A DNA stretch of 64,000 bases from JBCAWW01 sp039024315 (GTDB taxonomy: Bacteria > Bacteroidota > Bacteroidia > J057): contig JBCCQN010000003.1 of NCBI GenBank assembly GCA_039024315.1, forward strand, positions 1 to 64,000, in the 5' to 3' direction. This document shows positions 9,476-19,585 of this stretch, piece after piece (positions within the stretch are counted from its first letter, which is position 1; every line of letters starts with the position of its first letter). Position numbers and translations under genes: made by a program. The notes under the pieces were generated by a model, which was not told the DNA's origin, did no database searches, and saw only the letters and a program-made list of their open reading frames with translations.

Positions 9476-10060
9476 CTAAGATGGTTGCGTTTTCTTCTTT
9501 CTGATGCTGGCTAATAGCTTCTTGAGACAATGAAACTTTTTACTTCGCGCTGTAGCGGCATCCTTAAAATTGTGCCGCTCTGCTAGCTCTGCCATGCTAT
9601 ATCCCCAGTAAGCATGGTCTAGCAAGACTGAACTGCAAGGCTCGCCAAGTTCATTCATGTATTGAAGAAGTGTCTCATAAGCCTCATTCGTTTCGATTAA
9701 TTGTAAGATGTCCTTATTGCCGTCCATCATAAATTGCGGCAGTTCGAAGACCCATTCAACCTTCTTAGTTTTGTTTTTGGCTAAAGCGTTAAAAATTTTG
9801 TTAAAAAAAATTGAGTAGAGGAAACTGAAGTAGTGTGAATCTCCTCTAAATGAGTCGTTTACAATCTTTTTACGAAACTCCAACAAAGCATCGCTATAGG
9901 CATCCATGGCCTGTTCCTCTTGGACTTTATGTTTCTCCAGCGCTTTATAGACGAGACTGAAGTGGGTCTCATAGAGCTTTAACAACCATTTCTCTTGTGT
10001 GATCCCCCCTGCTTTAATGCCCTTTATTACTTCCTCATTGGAGAAGGCTTGCTTTGCCAT
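9476..10060 (-). CDS. ECF-like sigma-70 family factor
   Basis: A 194-residue protein with two helical blocks that fit sigma-70 regions 2 (EEQAMDAYSDALLEFRKKI...YFSFLYSIFFNKIFNAL) and 4 (YWGYSMAELAERHNF...ARSKKFHCLKKLL). It is divergent but close in layout to the factor at 18907-19464. It is co-transcribed with its anti-sigma-like partner and lies just upstream of the secretion operon, which may be in its regulon. Confidence 0.78.
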   Translation of the reverse strand: MAKQAFSNEEVIKGIKAGGITQEKWLLKLYETHFSLVYKALEKHKVQEEQAMDAYSDALLEFRKKIVNDSFRGDSHYFSFLYSIFFNKIFNALAKNKTKKVEWVFELPQFMMDGNKDILQLIETNEAYETLLQYMNELGEPCSSVLLDHAYWGYSMAELAERHNFKDAATARSKKFHCLKKLLASIRKKKTQPS

Positions 10061-10216
10061 ATTTTTTCAGACTGATAGTCAGGCATTTATAAAAATATTG
10101 AGATTTTTTTTCAAATTCTTTTAACGCCCCCGTGTCATTTATAGACTAAGTTAAGAAAATTCCGGCTTTTGGTAAGATAAGGTCTGGAATTACACGAACC
10201 ACAATTCGCAATTATC

Positions 10217-10642
10217 ATGGAAATGGGATCTATTTATCCAGATGGGATGCCTATGCGTACCCCACCCAATCGAATCGCCGCTCTTTTTGATAAAGCTCCG
10301 GTCCAAGGACCAATGATGAGTTTACCTTTTGACAAAGGGGTAGAATTGGTGCCGGTACGGCAAATCATCAGGATAGAAGCAGACGGCTGTTATGTAAGAT
10401 TACATCTGTATGCACGTCGTAAGGCGTTTTGCTTCGCCAAAACGCTCAAGTTTTTTGACACTTCTTTGGAAGCCTACCCTCAATTTGTTCGGATCCATCG
10501 CTCGCATTTGATCAATGTACGTTTTTTACGAACCCTTTGGCGTCGAGGGCAAGTAGAAGCCGAACTCACCGATGGTACCATTTTGCCAGTGTCTCGCCGC
10601 CGCTGCGGGGATTTGCTCAAATTATTGGAAACAGGTTGGTAA
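10217..10642 (+). CDS. LytTR-family DNA-binding protein
   Basis: A 141-residue protein whose residues ~38-138 form a LytTR domain: LVPVRQIIRIEADGCYVRLH, FVRIHRSHLINVRFL and DGTILPVSRRR are typical. There is no receiver domain, so it is a stand-alone regulator or belongs to an unlinked kinase. It is divergently transcribed from the sigma gene across a ~155-bp gap that should hold both promoters. Confidence 0.88.
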   Translation: MEMGSIYPDGMPMRTPPNRIAALFDKAPVQGPMMSLPFDKGVELVPVRQIIRIEADGCYVRLHLYARRKAFCFAKTLKFFDTSLEAYPQFVRIHRSHLINVRFLRTLWRRGQVEAELTDGTILPVSRRRCGDLLKLLETGW

Positions 10643-10647
10643 AAAAT

Positions 10648-10678
10648 AGCCGATTCCTTGATCAAAAAGAAATCGGCT
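10648..10678. terminator. Hairpin between convergent genes
   Basis: Inverted repeat AGCCGATT ... AATCGGCT with an A-rich loop. It lies between the LytTR gene (plus) and the outer-membrane protein gene (minus), so it may terminate both. The U tract is weak. Confidence 0.5.
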
Positions 10679-10707
10679 GATTATATCTTGCTCCAACACT
10701 TAGGCTC

Positions 10708-11388
10708 TTATTCGGTTTCAAAGCCCTCCTGTCGCCAGCGATTACCGCCGAGTACATTGCGAGAGCCAAGTGAGATATACCATATTCTTGAGCTTGCACC
10801 TGCATAAGGCATAGCCCCAATCTCATTGGTGTAGGCCTGATTGAAAAAATCATTCGTATAGTACTTAAACCGTAGGTTAAAACCTCCTGGTAATTCTAAG
10901 CCTACAAACCACGCCCAGTTTGTATTATTGATGCGATCGCTATTAAACTCTTTGATTACGAATTTATCTTCCCCTACCGAAAATTTCTGCTTGTAGTGGT
11001 AGAAATAACCAAAATCTACTCCCCCAAAAAGGAAAAATCCCTTCTCAAAGTTACCAAACTTTAGACCAATGGGAGCGTTCACGACTAGTGAACGGTGCAT
11101 CTTCTTTACTGAATCTTCGAACCTCAAACCGATGTTTTGGTGCCCGATCCCAGCGTAAATCCCCATATACTTATTAAAGTCTTTATGGACTGTAAAATCA
11201 AGATGAGGAAAAAAACTAAAACGCATTTTTCGGTCAAAAAACTGATTGGGAACTGTTAGTTGGTTGAAACTGAAGATCATCTCCCCATCGGTGGCAAAAT
11301 AAGGCTTGGGTGATTTCTGTTGTCCAAATGCAGGGCCCAATAGTAGTAAGAAAAGTGTCGCCAATAAGAGTCTGGAAAAGTTTTTCAT
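10708..11388 (-). CDS. Outer-membrane beta-barrel protein (PorT/OMP-like)
   Basis: A 226-residue protein with a signal peptide ending in GPAFGQ. Amphipathic strands suit an outer-membrane barrel (MGIYAGIGHQNIGLRF, FFLFGGVDFGYFYHY, GFNLRFKYYTNDFF). The C-terminal residues are not the typical aromatic end. Role unknown. It is monocistronic between two convergent or divergent neighbours. Confidence 0.6.
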   Translation of the reverse strand: MKNFSRLLLATLFLLLLGPAFGQQKSPKPYFATDGEMIFSFNQLTVPNQFFDRKMRFSFFPHLDFTVHKDFNKYMGIYAGIGHQNIGLRFEDSVKKMHRSLVVNAPIGLKFGNFEKGFFLFGGVDFGYFYHYKQKFSVGEDKFVIKEFNSDRINNTNWAWFVGLELPGGFNLRFKYYTNDFFNQAYTNEIGAMPYAGASSRIWYISLGSRNVLGGNRWRQEGFETE

Positions 11389-11494
11389 CGGTTAATGTGT
11401 TAATCTAATCTAGTGTTCAAATATACGAGAAGTCTGCGGAGCACTACATGATTCAGGATTTTTATTTAGCTTAGTCGAACTAATAAAATTGACC

Positions 11495-14400
11495 ATGTGC
11501 TACTACCGGTTTTTAGCTTACTTACTGTTTTTATTCCCAGCATTTTCGATTGCCCAAATGCTCCCTAACGATTGGGAAAACCCCTTGGTTACCAGTCGCA
11601 ACAAGATGGAGGCTCATGCTACTGCCTATAGCTTTCCTAGCGAAGATTTAGCCAAAACAGGAGACAGAGAACAGTCTCCTTGGTGGCAATCTCTCAATGG
11701 CCAATGGAACTTTCGTTGGTATCCTCAACTAGATAAGGTGCCTGATGGTTTTTATCAATCTACCGCCAATACGAGTGGTTGGAAGGAGATAAGCGTTCCA
11801 GGCAACTGGCAGGTACAAGGATACGGTCAGGCGATTTACACCAACGTTCGCTACCCTATCCCAGTCAATCCGCCTTTTGTCCCAACCGCAAATGAAGTAG
11901 GCCTCTACAAACGCAACTTCAATGTGCCTAAGGAATGGGCTGAGATGGAAGTGATTCTCCATTTTGGCGGCATTAGCTCCGCCGCCTATGTTTGGGTCAA
12001 CGGCCAAAAAGTAGGGTACAGCCAAGGCAGTCGATTGCCCGCCGAATTTGATATCACTTCTTACATCAAAACCGGCACTAATCACCTTGCCGTCCAAGTT
12101 ATCCGCTGGAGTGATGGTACCTATCTCGAAGATCAAGATCACTGGCGTCTAAGTGGTATCCATCGTGAAGTCTTTCTCAAAGCCGTGCCCAAAGTACATC
12201 TTTCTGATTTTGCGGTTCGTACTCGACTCGATCAAAACTATCAGAATGCAAGCTTAGAAATCCGGCCGGAGATCCTCAATTTTGCCAAGGCGGATCTTAA
12301 TGGCTATAAAGTCAGCGCTTCTCTTTACGACGCTAGCGGCAAGGCAGTCTCTTTGCGCGGCATGAATATAGACGCTAAGGACATTGTGGGAGAGGTTTTT
12401 GGCCAACGCTTTCACAAGCCTTTTGCCCTGATAAAATCTCCGATTCGTTTTCCTCGCCTTTGGTCTGCCGAAGACCCTTACCTCTACACCCTCGTGATGA
12501 AACTTACCCAAGGAGGCAAACTCATTGAGGCACAAAGTAGTAAAGTGGGTTTCCGATCCTCGGAACTCAAAAACGGAGAATTGCTCATCAATGGGCAATC
12601 TGTTAAGCTCATCGGAGTCAATCGTCATGATCACAACCAATTTGGGGGTAAAGTGGTCTCCCGAGAGGATATGGAACAAGATGTCATCCTCATGAAGCAA
12701 TATAACTTTAATGCTGTGAGGTGCTCTCACTATCCCAATGATCCTTACTTTTTGGATCTCTGCGACCAATACGGCCTTTATGTCATGGACGAAACCAATC
12801 TCGAAACCCACGGAGTCGGTGGTTACTTCTCTCAATTACCCGAGTGGAACCATGCTTTTATGGATCGAGTCATGCGGATGGTCGAACGGGACAAAAACCA
12901 TGCTTCGGTGATTTCTTGGTCGCTCGGCAATGAGTCTGGAGTAGGACCTAACCATGCTTCCATGACTGGCTGGCTCCACTATGTCGATTCTACCCGCTGG
13001 GTACATTATGAAGGTACTTCTGGCTTTGCTACCGATCCAGCGGTCGTTTCTGATGTGATCAGCCGAATGTACCCGACTGCTAAACAACTCCAGATTTTAG
13101 TCGATACTTCTACCAACAAAAATACCCCCGTAGTAATGTGTGAATATGCTCACTCTATGGGTAATTCAACCGGTAACCTAATGGAGTATTGGGAAACCAT
13201 TCGCGCCAATAAGCAACTCATCGGTGGCTACATCTGGGACTGGATGGATCAAGGCTTAGTCAAAAAATCTAACATGGGTATCAGCTTCTGGGCTTATGGT
13301 GGCGACTATGGCGATCAGCCCAATGATGGCAACTTCTGCTGTAATGGCGTATTGGCTCCAGATCAAAGCCCTAAACCTGCTTTGTGGGAATGTAAACACG
13401 TATTCCAACCAGTTGAAACCACTCCAGCAGATCTCAACAAAGGCGAAGTTAGTATTCTCAATCGCTATCATTTTTCCGACCTGAGTGATTTAGAGATGAG
13501 GTGGAACGTAGCCGAAGAAGGTAAAATTGTAGATAGTGGTGTTATTCAAGATGTCAAAATTGCCCCCGGTGAGAGTACCACTCGTCGCATTGTCTATGCC
13601 CAACCTCAGCCCAAAGCTGGTTATGAATATTGGCTCAACATCAGCTTCCATACCAAAGATAGTAGTATCTGGGCCCCAGCTGGTCATATGGTGGCATGGA
13701 ATCAAATGCTCCTACCCGTCAATACTCCAGAAATCGATACGGTGGATATTGCTAGTCTTCCTACGATTAGATTGGAGAAAGGACGCAGCGAGATACGCCT
13801 AATTTCTGAGGCATTTACAGCTTCGCTGAACGCTTCTACCGGTGAGCTGAGCTCTTATAAAGTTTTAGACCAAGATGAACTCATCAGTTCCCCCCTAATA
13901 CCTAACTTTAGCCGTGCCTTTACCGATAATGACCGAGGAGGACGCCAACTCAAACGCCTAAAAGCTTGGGATACAGCGGCTAAAGAACGTCGTGTCAAAG
14001 CAGTAGAGGCTGAACAAATTTCCCCTCAATTGATACGCATTAGTGTCAATTCTACTCTTAGTCAGGGAAATTCTAGCTATACGCTTACCTATGATTTTTA
14101 TAGTAATGGGGATGTCGTAATTGAAAGTGCCTTTGAGCCGGGAGGCGGTTCTATCTCCAACTTACCACGTTTTGGTATGCAGATCGGTATCAACGCTAAT
14201 TACCAAAATGTTAGCTATTATGGGCGCGGTCCTTTTGAAAATTACTGGGATCGCCAAAAAGGAGCCAATGTTGGGGTTTACAACACTACCGTTGATGATA
14301 TGATTTATGAGTACGTTCGTCCCCAAGAAAACGGTAATCGTACCGATGTACGCTGGATGAGTATGACGGATCGCGATGGCAATGGCTTTATCGTTATTGG

Positions 14401-14674
14401 GGAACCGACCCTAAGCGTAAGCGCTTGGCCTTTTACCCAGACGGCATTAGACACCGCTTATCATATGCATACGCTGGAGCGCAGTGATGATATCACCCTC
14501 AACTTGGATTATCGCCAGATGGGAGTTGGCGGTGATGATTCTTGGAGTCCTAAAGCTCGCCCCATAGAAAAATATCGCTTGCCAGCCCAAACCTACAAAT
14601 ATCGCTTCACCATTAGGCCTTATCGTAAGCTGGATGGAAGTCCAACGGAGGTCTCTAAACGTATTGTGCGTTAG
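11495..14674 (+). CDS. lacZ: Secreted GH2 beta-galactosidase (LacZ type)
   Basis: A 1059-residue glycoside hydrolase with a signal peptide (YLLFLFPAFSIAQ), so periplasmic or exported. Order: jelly-roll sugar-binding domain (~30-215), Ig-like domain, TIM barrel (~330-640), second Ig-like domain and the C-terminal Bgal_small_N domain (~780-1050). The acid/base Glu480 is in WSLGNESG and the nucleophile Glu550 in MCEYAHSMGN. NRHDHNQFGG is also typical. Family length is normal. I chose the ATG at 11495 over a TTG two codons upstream. Confidence 0.94.
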   Translation: MCYYRFLAYLLFLFPAFSIAQMLPNDWENPLVTSRNKMEAHATAYSFPSEDLAKTGDREQSPWWQSLNGQWNFRWYPQLDKVPDGFYQSTANTSGWKEISVPGNWQVQGYGQAIYTNVRYPIPVNPPFVPTANEVGLYKRNFNVPKEWAEMEVILHFGGISSAAYVWVNGQKVGYSQGSRLPAEFDITSYIKTGTNHLAVQVIRWSDGTYLEDQDHWRLSGIHREVFLKAVPKVHLSDFAVRTRLDQNYQNASLEIRPEILNFAKADLNGYKVSASLYDASGKAVSLRGMNIDAKDIVGEVFGQRFHKPFALIKSPIRFPRLWSAEDPYLYTLVMKLTQGGKLIEAQSSKVGFRSSELKNGELLINGQSVKLIGVNRHDHNQFGGKVVSREDMEQDVILMKQYNFNAVRCSHYPNDPYFLDLCDQYGLYVMDETNLETHGVGGYFSQLPEWNHAFMDRVMRMVERDKNHASVISWSLGNESGVGPNHASMTGWLHYVDSTRWVHYEGTSGFATDPAVVSDVISRMYPTAKQLQILVDTSTNKNTPVVMCEYAHSMGNSTGNLMEYWETIRANKQLIGGYIWDWMDQGLVKKSNMGISFWAYGGDYGDQPNDGNFCCNGVLAPDQSPKPALWECKHVFQPVETTPADLNKGEVSILNRYHFSDLSDLEMRWNVAEEGKIVDSGVIQDVKIAPGESTTRRIVYAQPQPKAGYEYWLNISFHTKDSSIWAPAGHMVAWNQMLLPVNTPEIDTVDIASLPTIRLEKGRSEIRLISEAFTASLNASTGELSSYKVLDQDELISSPLIPNFSRAFTDNDRGGRQLKRLKAWDTAAKERRVKAVEAEQISPQLIRISVNSTLSQGNSSYTLTYDFYSNGDVVIESAFEPGGGSISNLPRFGMQIGINANYQNVSYYGRGPFENYWDRQKGANVGVYNTTVDDMIYEYVRPQENGNRTDVRWMSMTDRDGNGFIVIGEPTLSVSAWPFTQTALDTAYHMHTLERSDDITLNLDYRQMGVGGDDSWSPKARPIEKYRLPAQTYKYRFTIRPYRKLDGSPTEVSKRIVR

Positions 14675-14707
14675 GAGAGGCTGCTAGGAACTGGAAAAGC
14701 ATAGAAG

Positions 14708-14745
14708 CCGGCGTCTGAGTGTTACCAGCTCAGAGCCGGTTTTTG
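14708..14745 (+). terminator. Rho-independent terminator after lacZ
   Basis: A CCGGCGTCTGAG / CTCAGAGCCGG stem (one bulged G) followed by TTTTT, 33 bp after the lacZ stop. Confidence 0.8.
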
Positions 14746-14778
14746 TATTTTTACCACTAGATATAATTTTTGCTATAT

Positions 14779-17700
14779 ATGAAAAATCTTGTCTACCTGA
14801 TGATAGCTTTATTTTGCTTTGCCGCTTGTAGTGGTGGAGAGCAAAATCGTGGGGCTGCCCAAACTTTGATTTTTGTGGAGGCATCTTCGATGAACGATCA
14901 AAATGAGCAGCGCCTGTTGGAGGATATGGCTCAGATTGCGCAAAACAAAGGTATTAAGGCCGTTATTAGTAGTGAAGCCAATTTTCTAGAGGAAGACAGT
15001 CTTTTGGCCTTCGGTAGCCTAATACTCTACAAATTGGATTTGGCGAAGCTCAATATTCAGCAACAATCAGATTTGCAAAGATATATCCAGTCCGGAGGCG
15101 GTATTATCACTATCGGATCAAAACTGGAGCTGCCTTATACCTTCCCTTGGATGGATAGCCTGCTTGCCGAAGGACTCTCGCCCAATGCAGGCATCGCTAC
15201 CAAGGCTGCAGATATAAGCGGTGTTAGTCTCAAAGGCTTTCGCACGATCCCTTATGATGGCGGTCGAGCCGCTATCGGAAATCAAAATTGGCAAGAATCC
15301 TTTGCCGAGGCCCTTAGCTATGCCCAAGGCAATAATACCTTTAATCTCTCGACTATGCGTTCGCCAAGGGCGCCCAAAAACAATAGATTTACCAAAGTCA
15401 TATTAGATGATCAGGACATCAATGAACCCATGGAATTAACGGTCTTACCCGACGGCCGAGTCCTTTTTATCGAGCGCCGCGGTAAGATGAAACTATATCT
15501 ACCCGCAGAAGAACGAACCAAGACCATCGCTGAGTTTGATGTCTGTCTCGAAGGAAATTATGAGGATGGTTTATTGGGACTCGCCGCTGACCCTGATTTT
15601 GCCAATAACGGCTATATCTACCTCTACTACTCCCCCCCTTGTGATACCCTCGCCCAGTACCTTTCTCAATTTTACCTCAAGGGCGATTCTCTCATTATGG
15701 CCTCCGAAAAGATCCTGCTGCGCGTCGGAGTACAACGTCAAACTTGCTGTCATTCTGGTGGTTCGGTACGTTTTGATGCCGAGGGCAATCTTTGGTTATC
15801 CACTGGGGACAATACCAGCTCCAAAGAATCAAACGGCTATACGCCTATTGATACTCGTCCTGGACGAGGTCCTTATGATGCGCAAAAGTCTTCCTCCAAT
15901 GCCAACGACTTACGTGGTAAGATTCTCCGTATTAGACCGAATGAAGATGGCTACTATGATATCCCTGACGGCAACCTTTTTCCCAAAGATGGCTCCCAAG
16001 GTCGTCCTGAGATTTATGTCATGGGCGCGAGGAATCCGTTCCGCATCGCGGTAGATGATAAGACTGGCTATGTATATTGGGGAGATGTGGGACCAGATGC
16101 AGGCCAAAATGGTCGTTATGGTAGTGAGTCCCGTGATGAATGGAATCAAGCGCGTAAACCGGGCTTTTTTGGCTGGCCCTACTTCATGGGAGACAATATT
16201 GCCTTTCCCTTCCGCGACTTTGCTGAGGATACTGTAGGCCCACTGTTCGATCCTATTCATCCAGTAAACTACTCTCCCAATAATACGGGTATCAAGAAAC
16301 TACCGCCTGCTCAGCCAGCCTTTATTTGGTATGGCAAAAATACTTCAGAGCAGTTCCCCATGCTTGGCAAAGGCTCTAATTCTGCCATGGCTGGACCTAT
16401 CTATTATGCGCCTGCTTCAGCGGCAGAATCTACCGTCAAACTACCCGCATACTTTGAAGGTAAATGGTTTATCTATGAATGGGCGCGAAGTTGGATACAA
16501 CTGGTAAGTATGAATGAGCAAGGAGATTTGATCAAGATCGAGCCCTTTATGGAGGAAGAAGAATGGGTCAAACCCATCGAAATGGAAGTAGGGCCCGATG
16601 GCGCGCTCTATGTGCTTGAATATGGGGCCAACTATTTTATGAATAACCCCAAAGCGCGTCTTTCTCGGATTGAATACGCCGCTGGCAATCGTCTGCCCGT
16701 TCCACAATTACAGGCCAGTGGGCAAGCCGGAGCGGCACCTTATCAGGTAGATTTTAGCGCTCAAGGGAGTATGGATTTTGATGAAGAGGACCTAATCTAT
16801 CAATGGTTTTTTACCGATACGACTCAAGTACAAGCAGAAGGCGAAAATGTGAACTTTACTTTTACTGAGCCGGGGATATATCCCGTAAAATTGCGGGCGA
16901 CTGATCCTCAAGGTGGCTATGCCGATGCGCAGATTAAGATTCAAGTAGGCAACGCTCCGCCTCAAATCAACATCAGCATGAATGGTAACCAAAGCTTTTA
17001 TTTTGATAATGATAATCGTCAATATCAATTGACCTTACAAGATGAAGAAGACCAAGCCGCTGCTAAGCTAGACCCTAGCATGATGGACGTTAAGTTTGTT
17101 TATGTACCAGATGGGGAAGATCTAGAAGTGATGCTGGGCGAAAATAAGCCTATCGATGCGTCCTTTCGCTTTGCCAAAGGCCTCAATTTGATCAAAAATA
17201 GCGATTGTAAAAGCTGTCATGATCCCGTCATCAAATCGGTTGGGCCAAGCTATCAAGAGATCGCAGCTTTTTACAAAAATAAAACTGGCCTTGTGGATGA
17301 ACTCGCCAAGAAGATCATCACTGGCGGTAATGGCGTTTGGGGAGAGAAAATCATGGCTGGTCATCCTCAACATACGATGGCTGAGACTAGAGAGATGGTC
17401 CGCTATATTCTGGCCTTAAGTGATGACGACTTAGGTAGTTTATCCCCTCGGGGAACGCTTAGTCTCAACCAACATCTGCCGGAAGAGGAGCAAGGGGCTT
17501 ATCTCTTTGCTGCCACTTACACGGATCAAGGTGTCAATGATATCCCTCCATTGAGCACCAGAGAGTTGTTGGTGCTTAGAGCGCCAATCCTGATCGGAGA
17601 GTACAATGATGAGTCGGCCAAGGTGGGCCGCAGACTAGAGGATATCAAAGCAGGCCGTAGCAATCCAGTTGTTACAGTCCCTGATAGTGGCGCATACATA

Positions 17701-17985
17701 GCATTCAAGCAAATTGATCTTACCGGGATCGCGGCTTTGGACATGAGACTTCAGTCTTTTGACGGCGGTACAATTGAGTTGCGCCTAGGATCAGCCGATG
17801 GCGAACGGCTCGGTCAAGTGCGCGTAGCTGCGGCCCCCAACGCTCCCTACAAGCAAATAAAGATGACAATTGACCCAATAGCAGGCAAACAAGATCTCTA
17901 TTTAGTATTCTTAAACGATGACACCGAAGCCAAATTTTTGTTTAATTTTGATAGGATTCGCCTGATCCCAACGCTTATTAATTGA
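14779..17985 (+). CDS. Multidomain lipoprotein: ThuA-like, PQQ-type sugar dehydrogenase, PKD, cytochrome c, CBM6-like
   Basis: A 1068-residue lipoprotein (lipobox FAAC). Residues ~28-190 look like a ThuA-like domain. Residues ~205-600 form a GSDH/sorbosone-dehydrogenase-like beta-propeller (ILDDQDINEPMELTVLPDGR, GLLGLAADPDF, GNLWLSTGDN). A PKD domain follows (~640-725), then a c-type cytochrome with heme motif CKSCH (~800-885) and a carbohydrate-binding-module-6-like C-terminus (~930-1068). The combination is known in Bacteroidota and suggests surface sugar oxidation with electron transfer to the fused heme. The ATG at 14779 is preferred over a TTG at 14770. A GCGTTC-type mini-hairpin is at 17454-17468. 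Confidence 0.88.
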   Translation: MKNLVYLMIALFCFAACSGGEQNRGAAQTLIFVEASSMNDQNEQRLLEDMAQIAQNKGIKAVISSEANFLEEDSLLAFGSLILYKLDLAKLNIQQQSDLQRYIQSGGGIITIGSKLELPYTFPWMDSLLAEGLSPNAGIATKAADISGVSLKGFRTIPYDGGRAAIGNQNWQESFAEALSYAQGNNTFNLSTMRSPRAPKNNRFTKVILDDQDINEPMELTVLPDGRVLFIERRGKMKLYLPAEERTKTIAEFDVCLEGNYEDGLLGLAADPDFANNGYIYLYYSPPCDTLAQYLSQFYLKGDSLIMASEKILLRVGVQRQTCCHSGGSVRFDAEGNLWLSTGDNTSSKESNGYTPIDTRPGRGPYDAQKSSSNANDLRGKILRIRPNEDGYYDIPDGNLFPKDGSQGRPEIYVMGARNPFRIAVDDKTGYVYWGDVGPDAGQNGRYGSESRDEWNQARKPGFFGWPYFMGDNIAFPFRDFAEDTVGPLFDPIHPVNYSPNNTGIKKLPPAQPAFIWYGKNTSEQFPMLGKGSNSAMAGPIYYAPASAAESTVKLPAYFEGKWFIYEWARSWIQLVSMNEQGDLIKIEPFMEEEEWVKPIEMEVGPDGALYVLEYGANYFMNNPKARLSRIEYAAGNRLPVPQLQASGQAGAAPYQVDFSAQGSMDFDEEDLIYQWFFTDTTQVQAEGENVNFTFTEPGIYPVKLRATDPQGGYADAQIKIQVGNAPPQINISMNGNQSFYFDNDNRQYQLTLQDEEDQAAAKLDPSMMDVKFVYVPDGEDLEVMLGENKPIDASFRFAKGLNLIKNSDCKSCHDPVIKSVGPSYQEIAAFYKNKTGLVDELAKKIITGGNGVWGEKIMAGHPQHTMAETREMVRYILALSDDDLGSLSPRGTLSLNQHLPEEEQGAYLFAATYTDQGVNDIPPLSTRELLVLRAPILIGEYNDESAKVGRRLEDIKAGRSNPVVTVPDSGAYIAFKQIDLTGIAALDMRLQSFDGGTIELRLGSADGERLGQVRVAAAPNAPYKQIKMTIDPIAGKQDLYLVFLNDDTEAKFLFNFDRIRLIPTLIN

Positions 17986-18117
17986 GCAATTAGGCAAAAG
18001 GATTTGGCACATAGGAATAATAGCTTAGAAAATTGAGCTAATCGGCACCTTGATGCTATCTTTCTTTAAATTAAATCCTGCTCGATAACTATCGGGATTG
18101 ACTTAAACCAAAAATCT

Positions 18118-18894
18118 ATGTTTCGACTGGATCAGAAAGTCGCTATTGTCACGGGAGGTGGTAGTGGCATTGGAGAAGCTATTTGCAAATTATACGCAAG
18201 GCAGGGAGCCAAAGTGCATCTGCTTGATATTGATACCGAAAGTGCGGCTTTGGTCGCCAACAAAATCAAAGCCACCGGCGGGTTAGTCGAAACACATTAT
18301 TGTGATTTGAGTCAGCAAGAAAATGTGAAGCGGACTTTCGCCGCTATCTGGGAGCAAGAAGCTAAGATCGATATTCTCGTCAATAATGCTGCTATCGCCC
18401 ATGTGGGAACCGCAGAAGCGACTAGTGAAGAAGACTTGGATAAGATTTACCAGATCAATATCAAAGGCGTTTACAATGGGATCCATGTCGCCTTACCCTA
18501 CCTCAAGCGGAGTGGAGGGGGGGTGATATTGAATCTAGCCTCGGTTCTCTCAGCCGTGGGGGCCAAAGATCGTTTTGCCTACAGCATGAGCAAAGGAGCG
18601 GTCTGGACTATGACTTTATCGGTCGCAAAGGACTATTTGCAGGATGGAATTCGCTGCAACGCAATAGCGCCTGCGAGAGTCCATACGCCCTTCGTGGATG
18701 GATTTTTGAAGGAAAATTATCCTGGCCAAGAGACTGAAATGTTCAATAAACTTTCTGCTACTCAACCGATTGGTCGTATGGGTAAACCCGAGGAAATTGC
18801 GGGTCTGGCTGTATATTTAGCCAGTGATGAGGCCAGTTTTATTACGGGGAGTTTGTTTCCAATTGATGGCGGGTTTATTACCTTAAACAATTGA
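18118..18894 (+). CDS. SDR family oxidoreductase
   Basis: A 258-residue classical short-chain dehydrogenase: cofactor motif TGGGSGIG (~residue 12), acidic residue after beta2 (LLDID, favouring NAD), NNAA motif, Ser in the LASVLS segment and catalytic YSMSK. The end SFITGSLFPIDGGF is typical. The substrate cannot be read from sequence. It may belong with the sugar-oxidising lipoprotein upstream. Confidence 0.93.
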   Translation: MFRLDQKVAIVTGGGSGIGEAICKLYARQGAKVHLLDIDTESAALVANKIKATGGLVETHYCDLSQQENVKRTFAAIWEQEAKIDILVNNAAIAHVGTAEATSEEDLDKIYQINIKGVYNGIHVALPYLKRSGGGVILNLASVLSAVGAKDRFAYSMSKGAVWTMTLSVAKDYLQDGIRCNAIAPARVHTPFVDGFLKENYPGQETEMFNKLSATQPIGRMGKPEEIAGLAVYLASDEASFITGSLFPIDGGFITLNN

Positions 18895-18906
18895 TAGATA
18901 CTCAGT

Positions 18907-19464
18907 TTGACAGACCAAGAAATCATCAGAGCGATAGAAGAGGGCGGCATACCGAAAGAAAAGGCATCCTCTGTACTATATCAATCCCTAGAAGCCTATG
19001 TGCTCAATGGGGTGAAGAAGTTCCGGATGAGTGAGGAACTCGCTCGCGAAGCCTTTCACCTTGCGATTAATAAAACCATCCAAGCCATCGAATTTGGGCA
19101 GTTTCAAGGCAAAAGCAAGATTTCCACCTACTTTCATCCTATTTTTTTTAACCGCTGTATTGATATTCTTCGTCGTGAGTCGTCCTATAAAGAAGCTGAT
19201 CTCGACGACTATATGTTCAATCTCCCTGACAAAGCGATGGATATACTCCGCGACATACAGGCTCAGGATAATTTGCGGCAGCTACACCTCTTTTTAGACA
19301 AGCTTGGAGAGAAGTGTCGTCGGTTGTTGATCGATACGGAGTGGTATGGCAAAACCCTTGACGAAATGGCAAAACTTTTAGATTATTCCTCCGCTAGTGC
19401 AGCGGGTACGACCAAAAATCGTTGTCTCAAAAAGCTCAAATCCTTCATGAACCTAGGTTCTTAA
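18907..19464 (+). CDS. ECF-like sigma-70 family factor, second copy
   Basis: A 185-residue paralogue of 9476-10060. It shares the opening pattern (EIIRAIEEGGIPKEKASSVLYQ) and region 4 (EKCRRLLIDTEWYGKTLDEMAKLLDYSS...KNRCLKKLK). A stop lies in frame 12 bp upstream and no ATG precedes the conserved region, so TTG at 18907 is the likely start. It is followed by an anti-sigma-like gene, with a dispersed repeat (copy B) between them. Confidence 0.78.
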   Translation: MTDQEIIRAIEEGGIPKEKASSVLYQSLEAYVLNGVKKFRMSEELAREAFHLAINKTIQAIEFGQFQGKSKISTYFHPIFFNRCIDILRRESSYKEADLDDYMFNLPDKAMDILRDIQAQDNLRQLHLFLDKLGEKCRRLLIDTEWYGKTLDEMAKLLDYSSASAAGTTKNRCLKKLKSFMNLGS

Positions 19465-19481
19465 ATATAAAGTAGAACGTG

Positions 19482-19573
19482 AAAAGTATTCAGTATAGAG
19501 AAAAAAGGCCCTGCTCAACCATAAAGCTCACATTCCCTAGGTCTTAATACTCAATACTGTTGTCTAAGTACTT
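19482..19573. repeat. Dispersed ~100-bp palindrome-ended repeat, copy B
   Basis: It matches copies A and C (AAAGTATTCAGTATAGAG at the left, GGTCTTAATACT and TGTTGTCTAAGTACTTAAT at the right). It sits between a sigma gene and its anti-sigma-like partner and could affect their coupling. Confidence 0.65.
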
Positions 19574-19585
19574 AATATATGTATC

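Noticed and set aside
12254..13087. Long frames antisense to lacZ
   Set aside because: Shadows of a clear GH2 coding sequence, with no domain or start support.
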